Assembly: GCA_015680685.1 (NCBI GenBank)
Contig: MNCI01002085.1
Location: forward strand, 1-34,177
Reading direction: 5' to 3'
Source: Gnetum montanum
Lineage: Eukaryota; Streptophyta; Gnetopsida; Gnetales; Gnetaceae
DNA: 34,177 nt
The position numbers and the translations under genes were made by a program. Shown one piece after another: positions 19,797 to 29,965 of the stretch; position 1 is the first letter of the stretch; every line of letters begins with the position of its first letter. Below the pieces are notes generated by a model. That model worked only from the letters and a program-made list of their open reading frames with translations. It did no database searches and was not told where the DNA came from.

Positions 19797-21132
19797 ATAT
19801 ATATATATTTCTTAAAGTCAAATACAGCATGTTGAAATAAAGTATGTTGGTACAAACAAATTTCAAAACTATTTGTTTTGTATCAGCAAATAGATTCTCC
19901 TTTTTGGAATTCGCAAAGAGTGCCAGTTGAAACTCCTCCAATCATTAAAAAGAATTACATATTTACAAACATTTGTAACATTGACATACCATGAGAATGA
20001 CAGTTAACGGTAGTTCATGAGTTTCTTCTCCCATAGGTCACTATTTACAATAGAGCCAACCAAAAGCAACGGGGGATGGAGCCAGAGACTACAGCCACCA
20101 TTCTCTCTTCTGCCAGTAGCAGGAAACATCAACTACAGTCACTTGAGATGTGCTGTAGAATACAGTAGGTCCGTAAGAGGTGCAACCAAAGGTTGAACAT
20201 TGCAGGCAAGTGAGATGCATGGTAGAAACTAACACCCAACAGCCTGCAGCCAGTACTAGGGGCACCGATTAGGGCCTTTGCTCACTCCAGCAATGTGTTC
20301 CAATAGCCTTTCTCTCTACCCGACATACTCCAATGATTGTCACTGTAGACACTGATAATGGTGGCAGAGAACCACACAACCGCCATCTACACGCATAGAC
20401 AGCAATAGGTAATGACGCGGACATTGAGGGGTGGTGTTCTTAGACACCAATCTTTCCTTTGTTCTATCCTTTTACAGCACTCAGAAGGGAACAAGGCATA
20501 GAGCCTCTTCCCAGATGTGGGAGGTGTCCAAGCAACAGCAAATGCCTGGCACCTCGAAACGGCAGATCCAGAAAAATTCTTTCTTTCTGCTCATAAACAA
20601 ACAACCTGTGGTGGTCCCAGAAAATTTCTCTGGATAGCGCATCATAGTGATGGCCATAGTTGTAGTGCAGGTTACCATAGATGCAGACAAGAACTCTCCC
20701 ATGACAAATGGTGATAGGGCCAACAGTAGTGGCAAGGAACAGCATCGCGTGCAGCACAATGCACAGTAGTAGGGACGCCTCTCCCTCCTACAGCGGCTGC
20801 AGTGATAGCAAGCAAGGTTCTCTAATTTTTTTTGGAGGCAAGGGGCACCCACAATAGACATGTCTATGTATTAAGTCTTGTCTTGGAATTGTTTAATTTA
20901 AATTCACTAACTTTCTATTTAACTTATATTTTTTTTTGAAACATCACATAGGTGGTAGGGAAATTTTACATTTTATTTTGGGTTATTAATTATATTTTTG
21001 TTTCTAAAAAATTTTCACAAATTATTTAATTTTTCAATATTATTATTAAATTTAAATTTTTAATATTTTTTTAAATATTATTTTATTTATTTTTGTCACA
21101 TAGCCCTTTCCAAAGACTATTCCTAGTTTCAG
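19797..21132. other. Unassigned region, no recognised gene or repeat
   Basis: The part 19797-20030 is AT-rich. The part 20040-20870 is visibly richer in G and C than its surroundings and has overlapping short frames on both strands (20431-20861), none with a known motif. The part 20870-21110 is very AT-rich and intron-like. No LTR ends, LINE motifs or terminal inverted repeats were found. Confidence 0.5.
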
Positions 21133-21325
21133 TACCCATATGGATGGTGCCCTAGGTGATAGTCTCTTAAAACGAGTTTTCACAAGTGTTGGCATGTCCA
21201 AAATTTACGCATCACCAATTGTAAAAAAAAGAGTGTGGTTTCGCTGGAATAAAGCATTGGAGTCAGCACGCCCTCTAGCATCAAACACAACCAATTTTTC
21301 AGTTGGGGTTGATATCAGACCAATG
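21133..21325 (+). CDS. Possible host-gene exon (or exon remnant), product unknown
   Basis: An open stretch bounded by a good 3' splice-site context (pyrimidine-rich, then TTTCAG before 21133) and a 5' splice site (ATG/GTAAAG at 21326). The 64-codon reading includes SLLKRVFTSVGMSKIYASP, RVWFRWNKALESARPLAS and TNFSVGVDIRPM. It has a mixed, protein-like composition and no stop, and both flanks are AT-rich like plant introns. I do not recognise the family and cannot name a function. It is the only stretch in the window that looks coding without looking like a transposon. It could be a gene fragment or chance. Confidence 0.35.
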
Positions 21326-21512
21326 GTAAAGTGCAAAAATTGGTTTTATATTAATTACCTTAGTTAAACTTTGATCATCTTTGCAAAAATTCGTTGGCTA
21401 TGTAGATTGTTTACCTTTGTCTAATTTTACATTGTATATTGATATGATTCAACTATATGTAGGTACATCATTATATTATGTGCATACAAAAGTACAAAAT
21501 TTATAACTTTTT
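21326..21512. other. AT-rich intron-like stretch
   Basis: It follows the possible 5' splice site and shows no motif before the LINE 3' end begins. Confidence 0.35.
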
Positions 21513-21774
21513 TAATCATCATTGTTATCATCCTTTTAGCCTTATGTCGACTACATGATTTTTTTTAGTCATGCACTTTAATGAAGAGCTAGATCTTTGT
21601 TTATCGGTAATTACAATAAATCATTTTCAACTATTTTTTTTAATATCTTTTTTTGGTCTTTGATTTTAATGTCTTTCTTAGAATAAATGATGTAGCAACT
21701 TTTTTTTATAGGCTCATTATTTGATCTCCTTTGCACATGTCCAAATCATCTAAGCCACCATTCCTATAAATTAT
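21513..21774 (-). pseudogene. RTE-type LINE, 3'-terminal fragment
   Basis: On the minus strand it reads WLR-stop-FGHVQRRSNNEPIKK (21700-21770), then DQKKILKKIVENDL, then KDLALH with stops at the usual NRSAW positions, LKKI, and a GATGATAACAATGATGAT-like tail near 21513-21534. This order (RWFGHVQRR, GRPKK-type block, DLALNRxxW, HVADP, short ATG-rich tail) is that of the C-terminal end of plant RTE LINE polyproteins. It continues the fragment at 22589-22810 across the solo LTR. The protein is dead, with several stops. Confidence 0.85.
21770..21774. repeat. Probable target-site duplication of the solo LTR, left copy (ATTAT)
   Basis: ATTAT before the LTR and CTTAT after it (22589-22593) agree at four of five bases. 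The LINE reading resumes on both sides. Confidence 0.6.
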
Positions 21775-22588
21775 TGATGAAACAAATTTTTTCATCTACA
21801 ACATTAGCTATCCAATGTCAGATCCAAGATGCAATGTTGGGTATTTGATGTCATAGGATATACACAAACCTATAAATATAGTGCTTGGGATCATGATTTC
21901 CAATCAGTTATCATATCATTTTTTAGTCAAAGTAGCAAAGTTTTTGTAGTTTGTTTTCTTCAGAGTTAGAATATTTTCTGAGTTCCTATAGTAGAATTCT
22001 AAGTATGTATGGATATTTGTTCAAAAATTAATGTACCTAAGCATAGCAGTGTGATGGGAATAAAAATGAACTCTTTTAACAATCCTTGCAGCACTAAGAA
22101 TAGATTAATGTTTCCTTTAATACACTTTACTTTAATGCATTTCAATTAAGCAATTAATTTCCAATTATTAATGAACACGAGCATGAAAACTTCGAGCATA
22201 CATATAGTGCTTGGTAACTTAGCAACACTTAATGTTTGGTAGCCTAGTAGCACTATATGTGTTCAGGAAAGTGAGGCGGTTACTTGTGTTAGGCTAGCAA
22301 AGCAATAGATGAATCAGATCTTCAATCACTTATCTTTCATTCTTATTGTAGGCGATCAAATTTATAAAACATAAAATAATAAAAATCATGTACCTCAATT
22401 ACATTTAGACCATATCATTGAGCTTCACAAGTGTAGTTGGGAAGACAATGAATGTTCTCAATGCCCATTTCACTTCCTACAAGAACTAGTGCACTAGAGA
22501 ACTATAGATCCATGGAATTCAACCAGATCGAGCATGAATTCCTTAATGATTCATATGGTTGAATGTAGGGGTACCTAGCCACTCATCA
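21775..22588 (+). repeat. Solo LTR of the element D subfamily
   Basis: The LTR is 814 bp, begins TGATGA and ends ACTCATCA, with no primer-binding site, gag or polypurine tract beside it. It shares blocks with the element D 5' LTR, such as the TATA box CTATAAATATAG (21870-21881), the TTTTTGTAGTTTGTT block, and the GAATGTAGGGGTACC end. A near-perfect target duplication and LINE coding sequence on both sides show that it is a separate insertion. It is the product of LTR-LTR recombination. Most GATATC copies in its U3 have decayed. Confidence 0.9.
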
Positions 22589-22810
22589 CTTATCTGAAAT
22601 AGAAACTATTTTAATTCTTGATTTAATGTCTTTATTATGTAGCTTATCTCTACTTGTAACATTCAACATCTCTCTAATCATTGACATTTCTACTACGTTG
22701 ATTTGTTGTTCATGTCTCTTTTGTATTGCACAACACCATATAAGATAACACCTTGATTGTTGTCCTATAAAATTTCCCCTTTAATTTTATTGGTATTCTT
22801 TTATCATATA
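22589..22810 (-). pseudogene. RTE-type LINE, fragment upstream of the solo LTR
   Basis: Minus-strand reading starts at the element D junction with DKRIPIKLKGKFYRTTIKVL (about 22740-22806). It shifts frame at the LLYG position, and continues after stops with VVEMSMIREMLNVTSRDKLH and KDIKSRIKIVSISDK up to 22589. These are the RT C-terminal motifs of plant RTE LINEs (KRIPxKLKGKFYRT, LYGxECW, EMRMLRWxxG). The upstream part of the LINE must lie beyond element D, outside the window. Confidence 0.88.
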
Positions 22811-22925
22811 TGATGAATCATGTTTTACATGAACCCTAATATCCAAGTGACTATGATATCAGGTACATGATATCATGGCCCAAGAAGTAAAATCAGGTAT
22901 GTGATACCATGAGGTATTCCTGGGC

Positions 22926-22936
22926 CTATAAATATA
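22926..22936 (+). promoter_or_regulatory. TATA box of the element D 5' LTR
   Basis: CTATAAATATA follows CCTGGGC, as in the 3' LTR (32097-32108). Two GATATC palindromes lie 50 to 70 bp upstream. Confidence 0.7.
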
Positions 22937-23221
22937 GCCCTTTGGCATAAGATTCGAGAGAGTTTTCTTTTTTAGTCAAGTAGAAAAATTCTTGTAGTTT
23001 GTTCATTCAAGAGTTAGAATATTTTCCAAATACTTGCAACAAGAGGTCTAAGTGTAATTGGATCTTTATTCAAGCATTGATGTACATAAACACACCATTG
23101 TGTTGGCAATAAAGACAAGATCTTTGATTCATCCTTGCAGCACTTGAGACTTTTTATCTTTATGCATTTATACATTGTGATTCCATGTAATTCACATTTA
23201 ATGTTATTCATTCAAAAATTA

Positions 23222-23251
23222 ATTTTGATTAATTAAGCAATTAATTAAAAT
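23222..23251. repeat. Hairpin-forming inverted repeat in the element D LTR
   Basis: A 13-base arm ATTTTGATTAATT, a four-base loop AAGC and AATTAATTAAAAT pair with a single mismatch. The same structure is kept at 32388-32417 in the 3' LTR. Confidence 0.75.
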
Positions 23252-23670
23252 ACACAAGCACGACCCCTTCAAACATACGTGTGACACTTGGTAACTCTAA
23301 AATGATTAGTGTTTGACAACCCAGCAGTGTTTACATAAAGTTTAGGATGTGTCCGAGAAGTGGGAAGAGTTACTTGTGTTAGGCTAGATTAGAAAATAGT
23401 TCACTTAGCATTTAATTACTCTCACTTTCATTATTGTTTTAGGTGATCAAATTGATAAAACATAAAATGATAAAAATCTTATGCCTCAGTCACACTTAAC
23501 CATACACTTGCATTTCACATGTGAGACTGGGAAGACAATGAATGAACAAAATGAAATCATCATTTAGCTCTAGTGTACTTGGTAATTAAAGTCTACAGAA
23601 TTCAACTAGATCACATGTGAACATTTGTGATTCATATGGTTTGGTGTAGGGGTACCTCTTCACTCATCAT

Positions 23671-23689
23671 TGGCATCATTGTTAGGGAC
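23671..23689 (+). other. Primer-binding site of element D (tRNA-Asp type)
   Basis: TGGCATCATTGTTAGGGAC begins two bases after the LTR. It differs from the tRNA-Asp complement almost only by C to T and G to A changes. Confidence 0.75.
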
Positions 23690-23832
23690 TTTAGTTCTAC
23701 ATGCGCTATCTAAACATCGTGAAACTTAGAAACCTCATTGTTCAAATCGTAAGGTCAAATCTTACAAAAAAAATTATTATTATAACTAAATTAAATCTTA
23801 ACCACACACTACACATATATTTACTAATATAA

Positions 23833-25740
23833 AATGTCTTCTTCTCATATAAGCATATCTCTGCACAAGATAGACTAAGTGCCTCAATAATACCAAGTGG
23901 TATATGCTCATCCCAATGAGTATGTACCAAACTTCACCTTTATCTTACATTAAGATGAAATGCTAAAATGGTGTGACATGGAAGGAAACATTGTGTTGCT
24001 ACTGGATCAATTTGTTCTAGCTATGCTTGCACAACATGGACTTCAACATCTTCATAAGGAGTATGAGATGCAAATCTCAATTCAAGGGATTACCATCCCA
24101 TTGAAGCACAATGGTTAAGGGATTATCAACTAGAGCAACAACATGAGCTTTTGAAGAACAAGGGGTTAAACACTTTTCCACCCCCACTTGGCCCATTAGA
24201 TGGAGGTGAACACTTCTCTAGGAACTTTTCCTTTGGTGCCACTTCTCTCTTTGACTTTGGTCAAGGGGCCCTCAATTAGAACATGTAATCCACAATTCAT
24301 AATCTTGGTTCTAATTGGAATAGATCCAATGACAAAAATGGATCTAGAGGAGTAAGTTATGATAAGCGGGCAAGTGGAAGTCATGATCACAATCGTGGTT
24401 GTGATCATCGAAGAGAAGGTAGTAGGCATTAGCATGATGCAAGCCCTCCTTTCTTTTCGCCTTCATTATCTTCTTCTTTTTCATCTAGATCAAATCATGG
24501 CCATAGAGGGCATGATCATGACAAAGGTAACCAATGGGCATCGAAATAGTCATGATCAGAGATGTGGGCGATCCAGAGAGATCCACTGCCATGAAAGAAG
24601 GATTAGTAGAGAACATCATAGGCACCATCACTATGGCCTTGATGAACCTCTACTTGCCACTCGAAGCATGCTAAACATTGCAGAGGTTGTGAGGATTCTA
24701 ATAAAGCATGTAAATGATAGCAAAATAAAGAGGCTAGACATGAACAACATCCCTTGGATTGAGGTAGGCTATGATGCTGATCCACAAAATCATCTCCAAG
24801 CCTTTCAAAATGCATGTTCCTTGCAAAATATTAAGAAAAATTGGCAAAAGTTGAAATTATTTTCAAGGACACTCATTAAGGAAGCAAAAAATTGGTATTG
24901 GTCCTTGGAATTGGAATCAATCAGGTAGTGGAGTATGATGTTAGAATTTATTAATGATAAATATCAAATGTACTCCTAAGTGTCCAACCTGAGGAAGCAA
25001 ATCCAAGGGTGGAAACAAGGAAACCATGAGCCCTTCTATGCTACTATTTGGTTGATACTACTCTTTGTTGCATAAGTGTCCTAGCCATGGATATTCTTAG
25101 CTTGATCAACTCTACCATATTATAGACAAGCTACAGTCTAAAACAAGGAAAACCCTTAGCATCTATGCTCAAGGGAGATTGATAGAGTTAAGCACCCATC
25201 AAATCCAAAAGTTAATTGAGCAGGTAGTTAGTGAGGAGGGAGAATTGAGAAAGTGATAAAGTACAGAGGAATATAATAAAGACCCTTCCATTCAAAAAAG
25301 AAAAGTTCAATTTTGCGATAGTGAGGATTAGTTAATAAGAGATGAGGTGGCTAATCAAAAAACCTTGCCACTCTAAAAATTTTAATTCAAAATTATGGCT
25401 AAGGTTGAGCAATTATAGAACTCCAAGGATAATAAGTTTTAATCTATTTTACAAATTTTTGAAGAGTCCAAGGAACAAAGTGGTGAGCATGAGCACTAGA
25501 GACATACGGAAGCTAAACGTGCCATATCCAAGGATAAGGGTAAGATGGATACAATAGAGATGATTGTAGATAGCAAATTAGATGATGATGGTGGGTGTGA
25601 CATTTGCTAGTATGAACATCCCAAGGGATTCTATCCAATTGTGTCACACTTGCAAGAATCTAGGATGTATGCCTTACATCCACAACTTGCACAAAGGCAA
25701 ACACTCAAAAGTTTACCTTATCCACAAGGCAACTCTTAAT
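23833..25740 (+). pseudogene. Gag polyprotein of element D (decayed)
   Basis: The start ATG at 23833 gives MSSSH, as in element A. The N-terminal block is recognisable as NEYVPNFTFILH-stop-DE (about 23910-23960), then GNIVLLLDQFVLAMLAQ. A His/Ser-rich stretch follows (24370-24540: SHDHNRG, SSSFSSRSNHGHRGHDHDKG). The capsid-like region reads WIEVGYDADPQNHLQAF and KNWYWSLELESIR (24740-24928). The C-terminal block reads YEHPKGFYPIVSHLQESR (25610-25660). Frames change several times. The part around 25080-25400 carries many stops. Confidence 0.8.
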
Positions 25741-26370
25741 AGTTCCACCAACCACAACAATATTATCTAAGTGGAACTCCACTACAACCTTATGAATTGT
25801 ACTAGTAGTGGCAGCAACCATAATCATGGGTGTTGGCACCTCCAAGATAGTAGTACCCTTACTGACAACTAGATCCCTATGATTATTATGTTCAACAACC
25901 TTCATCTCCACAGGACTATTATAGTCATGTTGCTACTTACCAACCTCACCACTATCCTCCTAAAGTTTACTAGCCATCATATGCAAGGAGAGATGCCACA
26001 GACTATCCTTATGCTCCTCTTATTCATGCACCTACTCCTCTACCTCTTACATAGCTACCACCTAGTCCATCCATGTAGGGTGGATTTCCTAACCAACCAT
26101 AGCAAAGAAATTCTATGAGGGTGGATAACCTCCAATTAATTAGCCAATGAAGTGGGTTAGAACCATGATCAAAGAAAAGACCCTTCTTCTAACCTTGCAG
26201 TCCACCTAAGCCCTCAGACACACTAGTGGTTGGTGGCCTTGTTCCTCCACCTTCCTCTACATCACCTTTATCCAAGTCCTATTCAATCCAAAATCCCTGT
26301 CAAACCCATACCATGATGTTGACTATGTTGTATCTGATTGGATTCGAGCTAGCAACCTACACAGGAAGTT
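25741..26370 (+). pseudogene. Proline-rich gag-protease linker of element D
   Basis: Fragments of a Pro/Tyr-rich stretch align by order with 15741-16380 of C. Stops are present in every frame. No domain. Confidence 0.55.
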
Positions 26371-26812
26371 CATCGATCCCAGGAGTTCCTTAGTATATTT
26401 GCAAATTCCTAAGAATTAGCCTTGTAAAACTCTTTTTAACTTTGGTTCCAATGTTAATCTGAACTTTCATGAGATGTACACCACATGGAACCATTCTCCC
26501 TTGAAGAAGAGCAACATTAAGCTAGTACTAGTAGACTAGTCCATCATTGTTTCATTGGAACTAGTAGAAGAAATCATGACCACTGTTTGTGGGTGGTCAT
26601 ATTTAGCTAACTTTCAAGTAATCAAGATGGAGAACTGCAAGGGGGACTTTCCAATTATTATGGAAAGGACGTGGTTAAGCACTATTGATGCCAAAATGGG
26701 CATTAGAGATCTTTCCTTAGAGATATCCAAAGAAAATGAATTTGGAAATATTGAGAAGAAGAGGGTTCCATGTATTATGTATAGTGATTTAGGGTGCCAT
26801 TATGTGTAGAAG
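26371..26812 (+). pseudogene. Aspartic protease of element D (active site lost)
   Basis: It reads PRSSLVYLQIPKN, then KTLFNFGSNVNLNFHEMYTT (about 26425-26484), where D-S-G has become N-F-G. Next come LKKSNIKLVLVD with a stop, SLELVEEIMTTVCGWSYLAN and FPIIMERTWLSTIDA. The run from 26555 to 26809 is open. Same fold region as 16381-16831 of C and 1984-2440 of A. Confidence 0.83.
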
Positions 26813-27330
26813 CTATGGTCAGTGAAATAGACATCTATCTTTGTATGCAAGAAATTTGCGTCAAAAGCTAAAATCTAAAGATGTTTATATGTAGTAGCCA
26901 CAAAACAAGAAGGAACCTAGTGGTTGATAACTAATTGTAGCAGTAGTACATTGTGCATGGAACCTACTAAGGGCCTACTATGTGATTATGTTGCAAGTAC
27001 GGATGAACTCAAGTAAGTTCATCACTAGCTTTTGGAGGAAGTAAATGATGATATTAATTACGAAGTATTTGAGATTTTTGATAATTTCAAATAAGAACCT
27101 TTGAATTAAAGACACTACTAACTAGAATCGAGTATGTGTTCTTAAAAAATGAAAAGCCAATCATTATTAATGCCAAACTTGTTGTAGGAAAAAAGATGAT
27201 GTTGATGAATGTTTTGGAAAAATGGTCAGTAGCCTTTTCCTATTCATATTCTGAGCTCACAAGTATATATCCAAGAATATGCTAGTACCAAATATACACA
27301 GACCTGGCCATTAAGCTAAAATGACAACTG
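26813..27330 (+). pseudogene. Protease-RT linker of element D
   Basis: Decayed pol sequence with many stops and no recognisable domain. The first 130 bp match the equivalent stretch of element C up to its deletion point. Confidence 0.6.
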
Positions 27331-28170
27331 TAGTTGTATTTGAATCCCAAATTAAAGTAGACTGTTAAAGAGGAGATCAAGAAACTCCTCAAGGTGTGAT
27401 TGATCTACCCTATTGCAGATAGTGAGTGAGTTAGCCCACTTATGATCATGCCGAAGAAAGAAGGCAAATGGTGGATGTGCATCGACTTCTAGCTACTCAA
27501 TATGGAAACTTTCAAAGATTATTTTTCATTGTCCTTTGTTGATCAAGTGCTAGACATCATTTCTAGGCCTAGCTACTATAGCTTTCTTCATGGAGATAGT
27601 GGTTATAACCAAACCCAAATCTCACTAAAGGACCAGGCGAAGACATCTTTCACAAGTCCTTGGGGAACTTTCACTTATTGTCAAATGTCATTCAGTCTAT
27701 GTAATGCCCCAGCTACATTTCAATGATTAGTCCTTAGCATTTTCCAACAATAAATTGGTAGTGTGGTAGAAGTCTTCATGGATGTATTTTCTACCTACGA
27801 AGCTATGTTTGAGCAAGCCCTAGACCATCTTGAGCAGGTGTTAAGAAGATGTGTCAAAACAAACCTCCAGCTCAATTGGAAAAAGAGGCATCTTATGGTC
27901 TAAGAAGGCATAGTCTTAGGGTACCATATCCCAAAAGCAGGAATTGAGGTGAACCCTAAAAAGATAAGGGTCATCCAAGGAATAACCCATCAACTAGAAA
28001 TAGTTAAATAATTATAGTCATTCCTTAGTCATACTAGCTACTATTAGTTCTTCATTGAAAAATTTTCCAAAATTACCAAGTCATTGGTTGAATTAACAAA
28101 TAAATATGCACCATTTTTCTAGACCCCTACATGTGAAACAACATTTCAACAACTAAAGTAGAAGCTTGCT
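27331..28170 (+). pseudogene. Reverse transcriptase of element D (catalytic residues lost)
   Basis: It reads TVKEEIKKLLKV, IMPKKEGKWWMCIDF (about 27446-27490), FVDQVLDIISRPSYYSF, then LHGDSGYNQTQ where the family has FLDGYSGYNQ, FTSPWGTFTYCQMSFSLCNA, and the catalytic box EVFMDVFSTY (near 27770-27798). The first catalytic Asp is His and the second Asp of FMDD is Val. Then come TNLQLNWKKRHLMV and GIVLGYHIPKAGIEVNPKK. Stops at several Trp and Gln positions. Confidence 0.88.
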
Positions 28171-28800
28171 GAGACCCTAATTCTACAAGCACCTGATTGG
28201 TCCAAACCATTTCATGTGATGATCGATGCATCAAATCATGCTTTGGGAGAAATTCTTATGTAGATAGATGATTAAAGACATCCATATTACATTCACTGTG
28301 TAAGTTGAAGTATCGTAGGTGCATAGTTGAACTACACCACAATGGAAAAAGAGTTGATGAAAGTGGTGTTTTCCTTAGAAAAGTTCAGGAACTATGTGCT
28401 TGGTTATAAAGTGTTCATTCATACAAATCATAGCACCATCCAGTTTTTAATGAATAAGCCAATGGTTAGCCCCTGTGTCATATGGTGACTTGTGATTTTG
28501 CAAGAGTTCAATCTCACAATGGTAGATCAAAAGGGTGTGGAAAATGTGCTCGCTGGTCACTTATCATGGCTAAGATGGGATGAAAAGGAGAAAGAGAGCC
28601 CCTTATCTAATCAATTTCCTAATAAATATCTCTTTATAGGGGCTATTAATGTAGAAATTCCCAATGAACCAAGATGGTGTGATGTCATTCTTACTTCATT
28701 GTTCAAGCAAGAATTGTTGCAAGGGCTGGACACCCAAAAGAAACAACAACTTCTTTACCAAGTTAAGCATTTCATGGAAATCAATAGGAACCTTTAAAAA
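28171..28800 (+). pseudogene. RNase H and linker of element D
   Basis: It reads KPFHVMIDASNHALGEIL (about 28207-28260, first Asp present), LNYTTMEKELMKVVFSLEKF, NYVLGYKVFIHTNHSTIQF (TDH has become TNH), and then the open linker from 28492 with LQEFNLTMVDQKG and LLYQVKHFMEIN leading to integrase. It matches element A 129-640 closely. Confidence 0.85.
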
Positions 28801-29965
28801 GTATGTCCTAATGGCCTAGTACACTGGTGTGTCCCTAACACAGATCAACTGCACATTCTCCATGATTCTCATGAAAGCCCTTGTGAGAGACATTATACTG
28901 GGAGATGCATGACCATAAAAATCCTCATGGTAGGATATTATTAGCCAACAATTTTTAGAGATGCACACCAGTTCATCCATGCTTGTGATTGTCGTCAAAG
29001 AGATGGTGGAATGAAAAATTGAATGGAGGGGCCACAACAATGGATTCAACTTCTCCAGTCATTTGATATTTGGGTCATTGACTTTATGGGTTCCATCATG
29101 CCTATGTTAAATGGAAAGGCATCTATAATAGTCATGGTTAACTATTGCACTAAGTGGGTAGAAGTAGTAGCCATCATCGACTATACATCCACTACTGATG
29201 CTTGGTTTGTACAATAGAACATCATAAATAGGTTTCATATGCCCTGTGCATTAATTTCTAATGGAACTCATTTCATAGGTGCCACTTCCTGAAAACTTAT
29301 GCAGAGCTTGGGGGTTGAGCATAAACTCACAACACCTTATCACCCCCCAAGCTAATGGTCAAGTTGAAGTCACTAATTGGGAGATTACAAAAATTCTAAC
29401 ATGCACTATTAGTAAGTACTGAATGAAATAAAGAACCAAACTAAATAATGCCCTTTAAGCCTATCACTTCACATGGAAACTTCCCATAGGTTACTCTTCC
29501 TATGAGCTTGTGTACAGAAAACTACCAACATCACCCATTCAATCTGAGTTTCATACACTCTCTATAGCCTATGACCTTGACATGAATCTATGTTTAGCAC
29601 AAAAGAAAATATTAATGCACCTCAACTTGCTAGATGAAAATAAATTAATGGCCCTATCATCCAACAAATTGTATAGTGCATTCAACAAGAAACACTATGA
29701 CCTCAAAATAAGAAAAGTCAAGTTTCAACCAAGAGACAAGGTTCTCCACTAGAATCCCACACACATACCTCAACGAACCAAGTTTCAAATGTTGTGGAAA
29801 GGATCTTACATTATCAAAGAGACTTTTCCATCTAGGGCCATGATCATATATAAACCTGACAACCCAGACAAGAAGCAATTAGTCAACATCCAACAACTAA
29901 ACCTTTCCATGAGCCCAAGCCAACCAACTCAACGGACACCTTGCAAGATGGACAACCATGCTTAA
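28801..29965 (+). pseudogene. Integrase of element D (decayed)
   Basis: The HHCC domain reads HDSHESPCERHYTGRC, then KILMVGYY with a stop, and ACDCRQRDGG (about 28860-29007). The core reads VIDFMGSI (first Asp), then ALISNGTHF, one residue short where the second catalytic Asp should be. After a one-base gain in a run of C near 29345 comes ANGQVEVTN (Glu present). The C-terminal part YDLKIRKVKFQPRDKVLH and LWKGSYIIKETF ends near 29965. No chromodomain. This domain is outside the window for A and deleted in C. Confidence 0.87.

Larger units (their letters stand above)
22811..23669 (+). repeat. 5' LTR of element D
   Basis: The LTR is 859 bp, begins TGATGAATC and ends CACTCATCA. It has GATATC at 22855-22860 and 22869-22874, a TATA box near 22926, AATAAA at 23107-23112, a 13-bp hairpin at 23222-23251, and the shared U5 end. 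It matches the interrupted LTR at 31957-32491 up to the point of interruption. Confidence 0.95.

Noticed and set aside
20431-20861. Several overlapping frames on both strands
   Set aside because: Frames on both strands at once with no motif; none can be chosen as coding.
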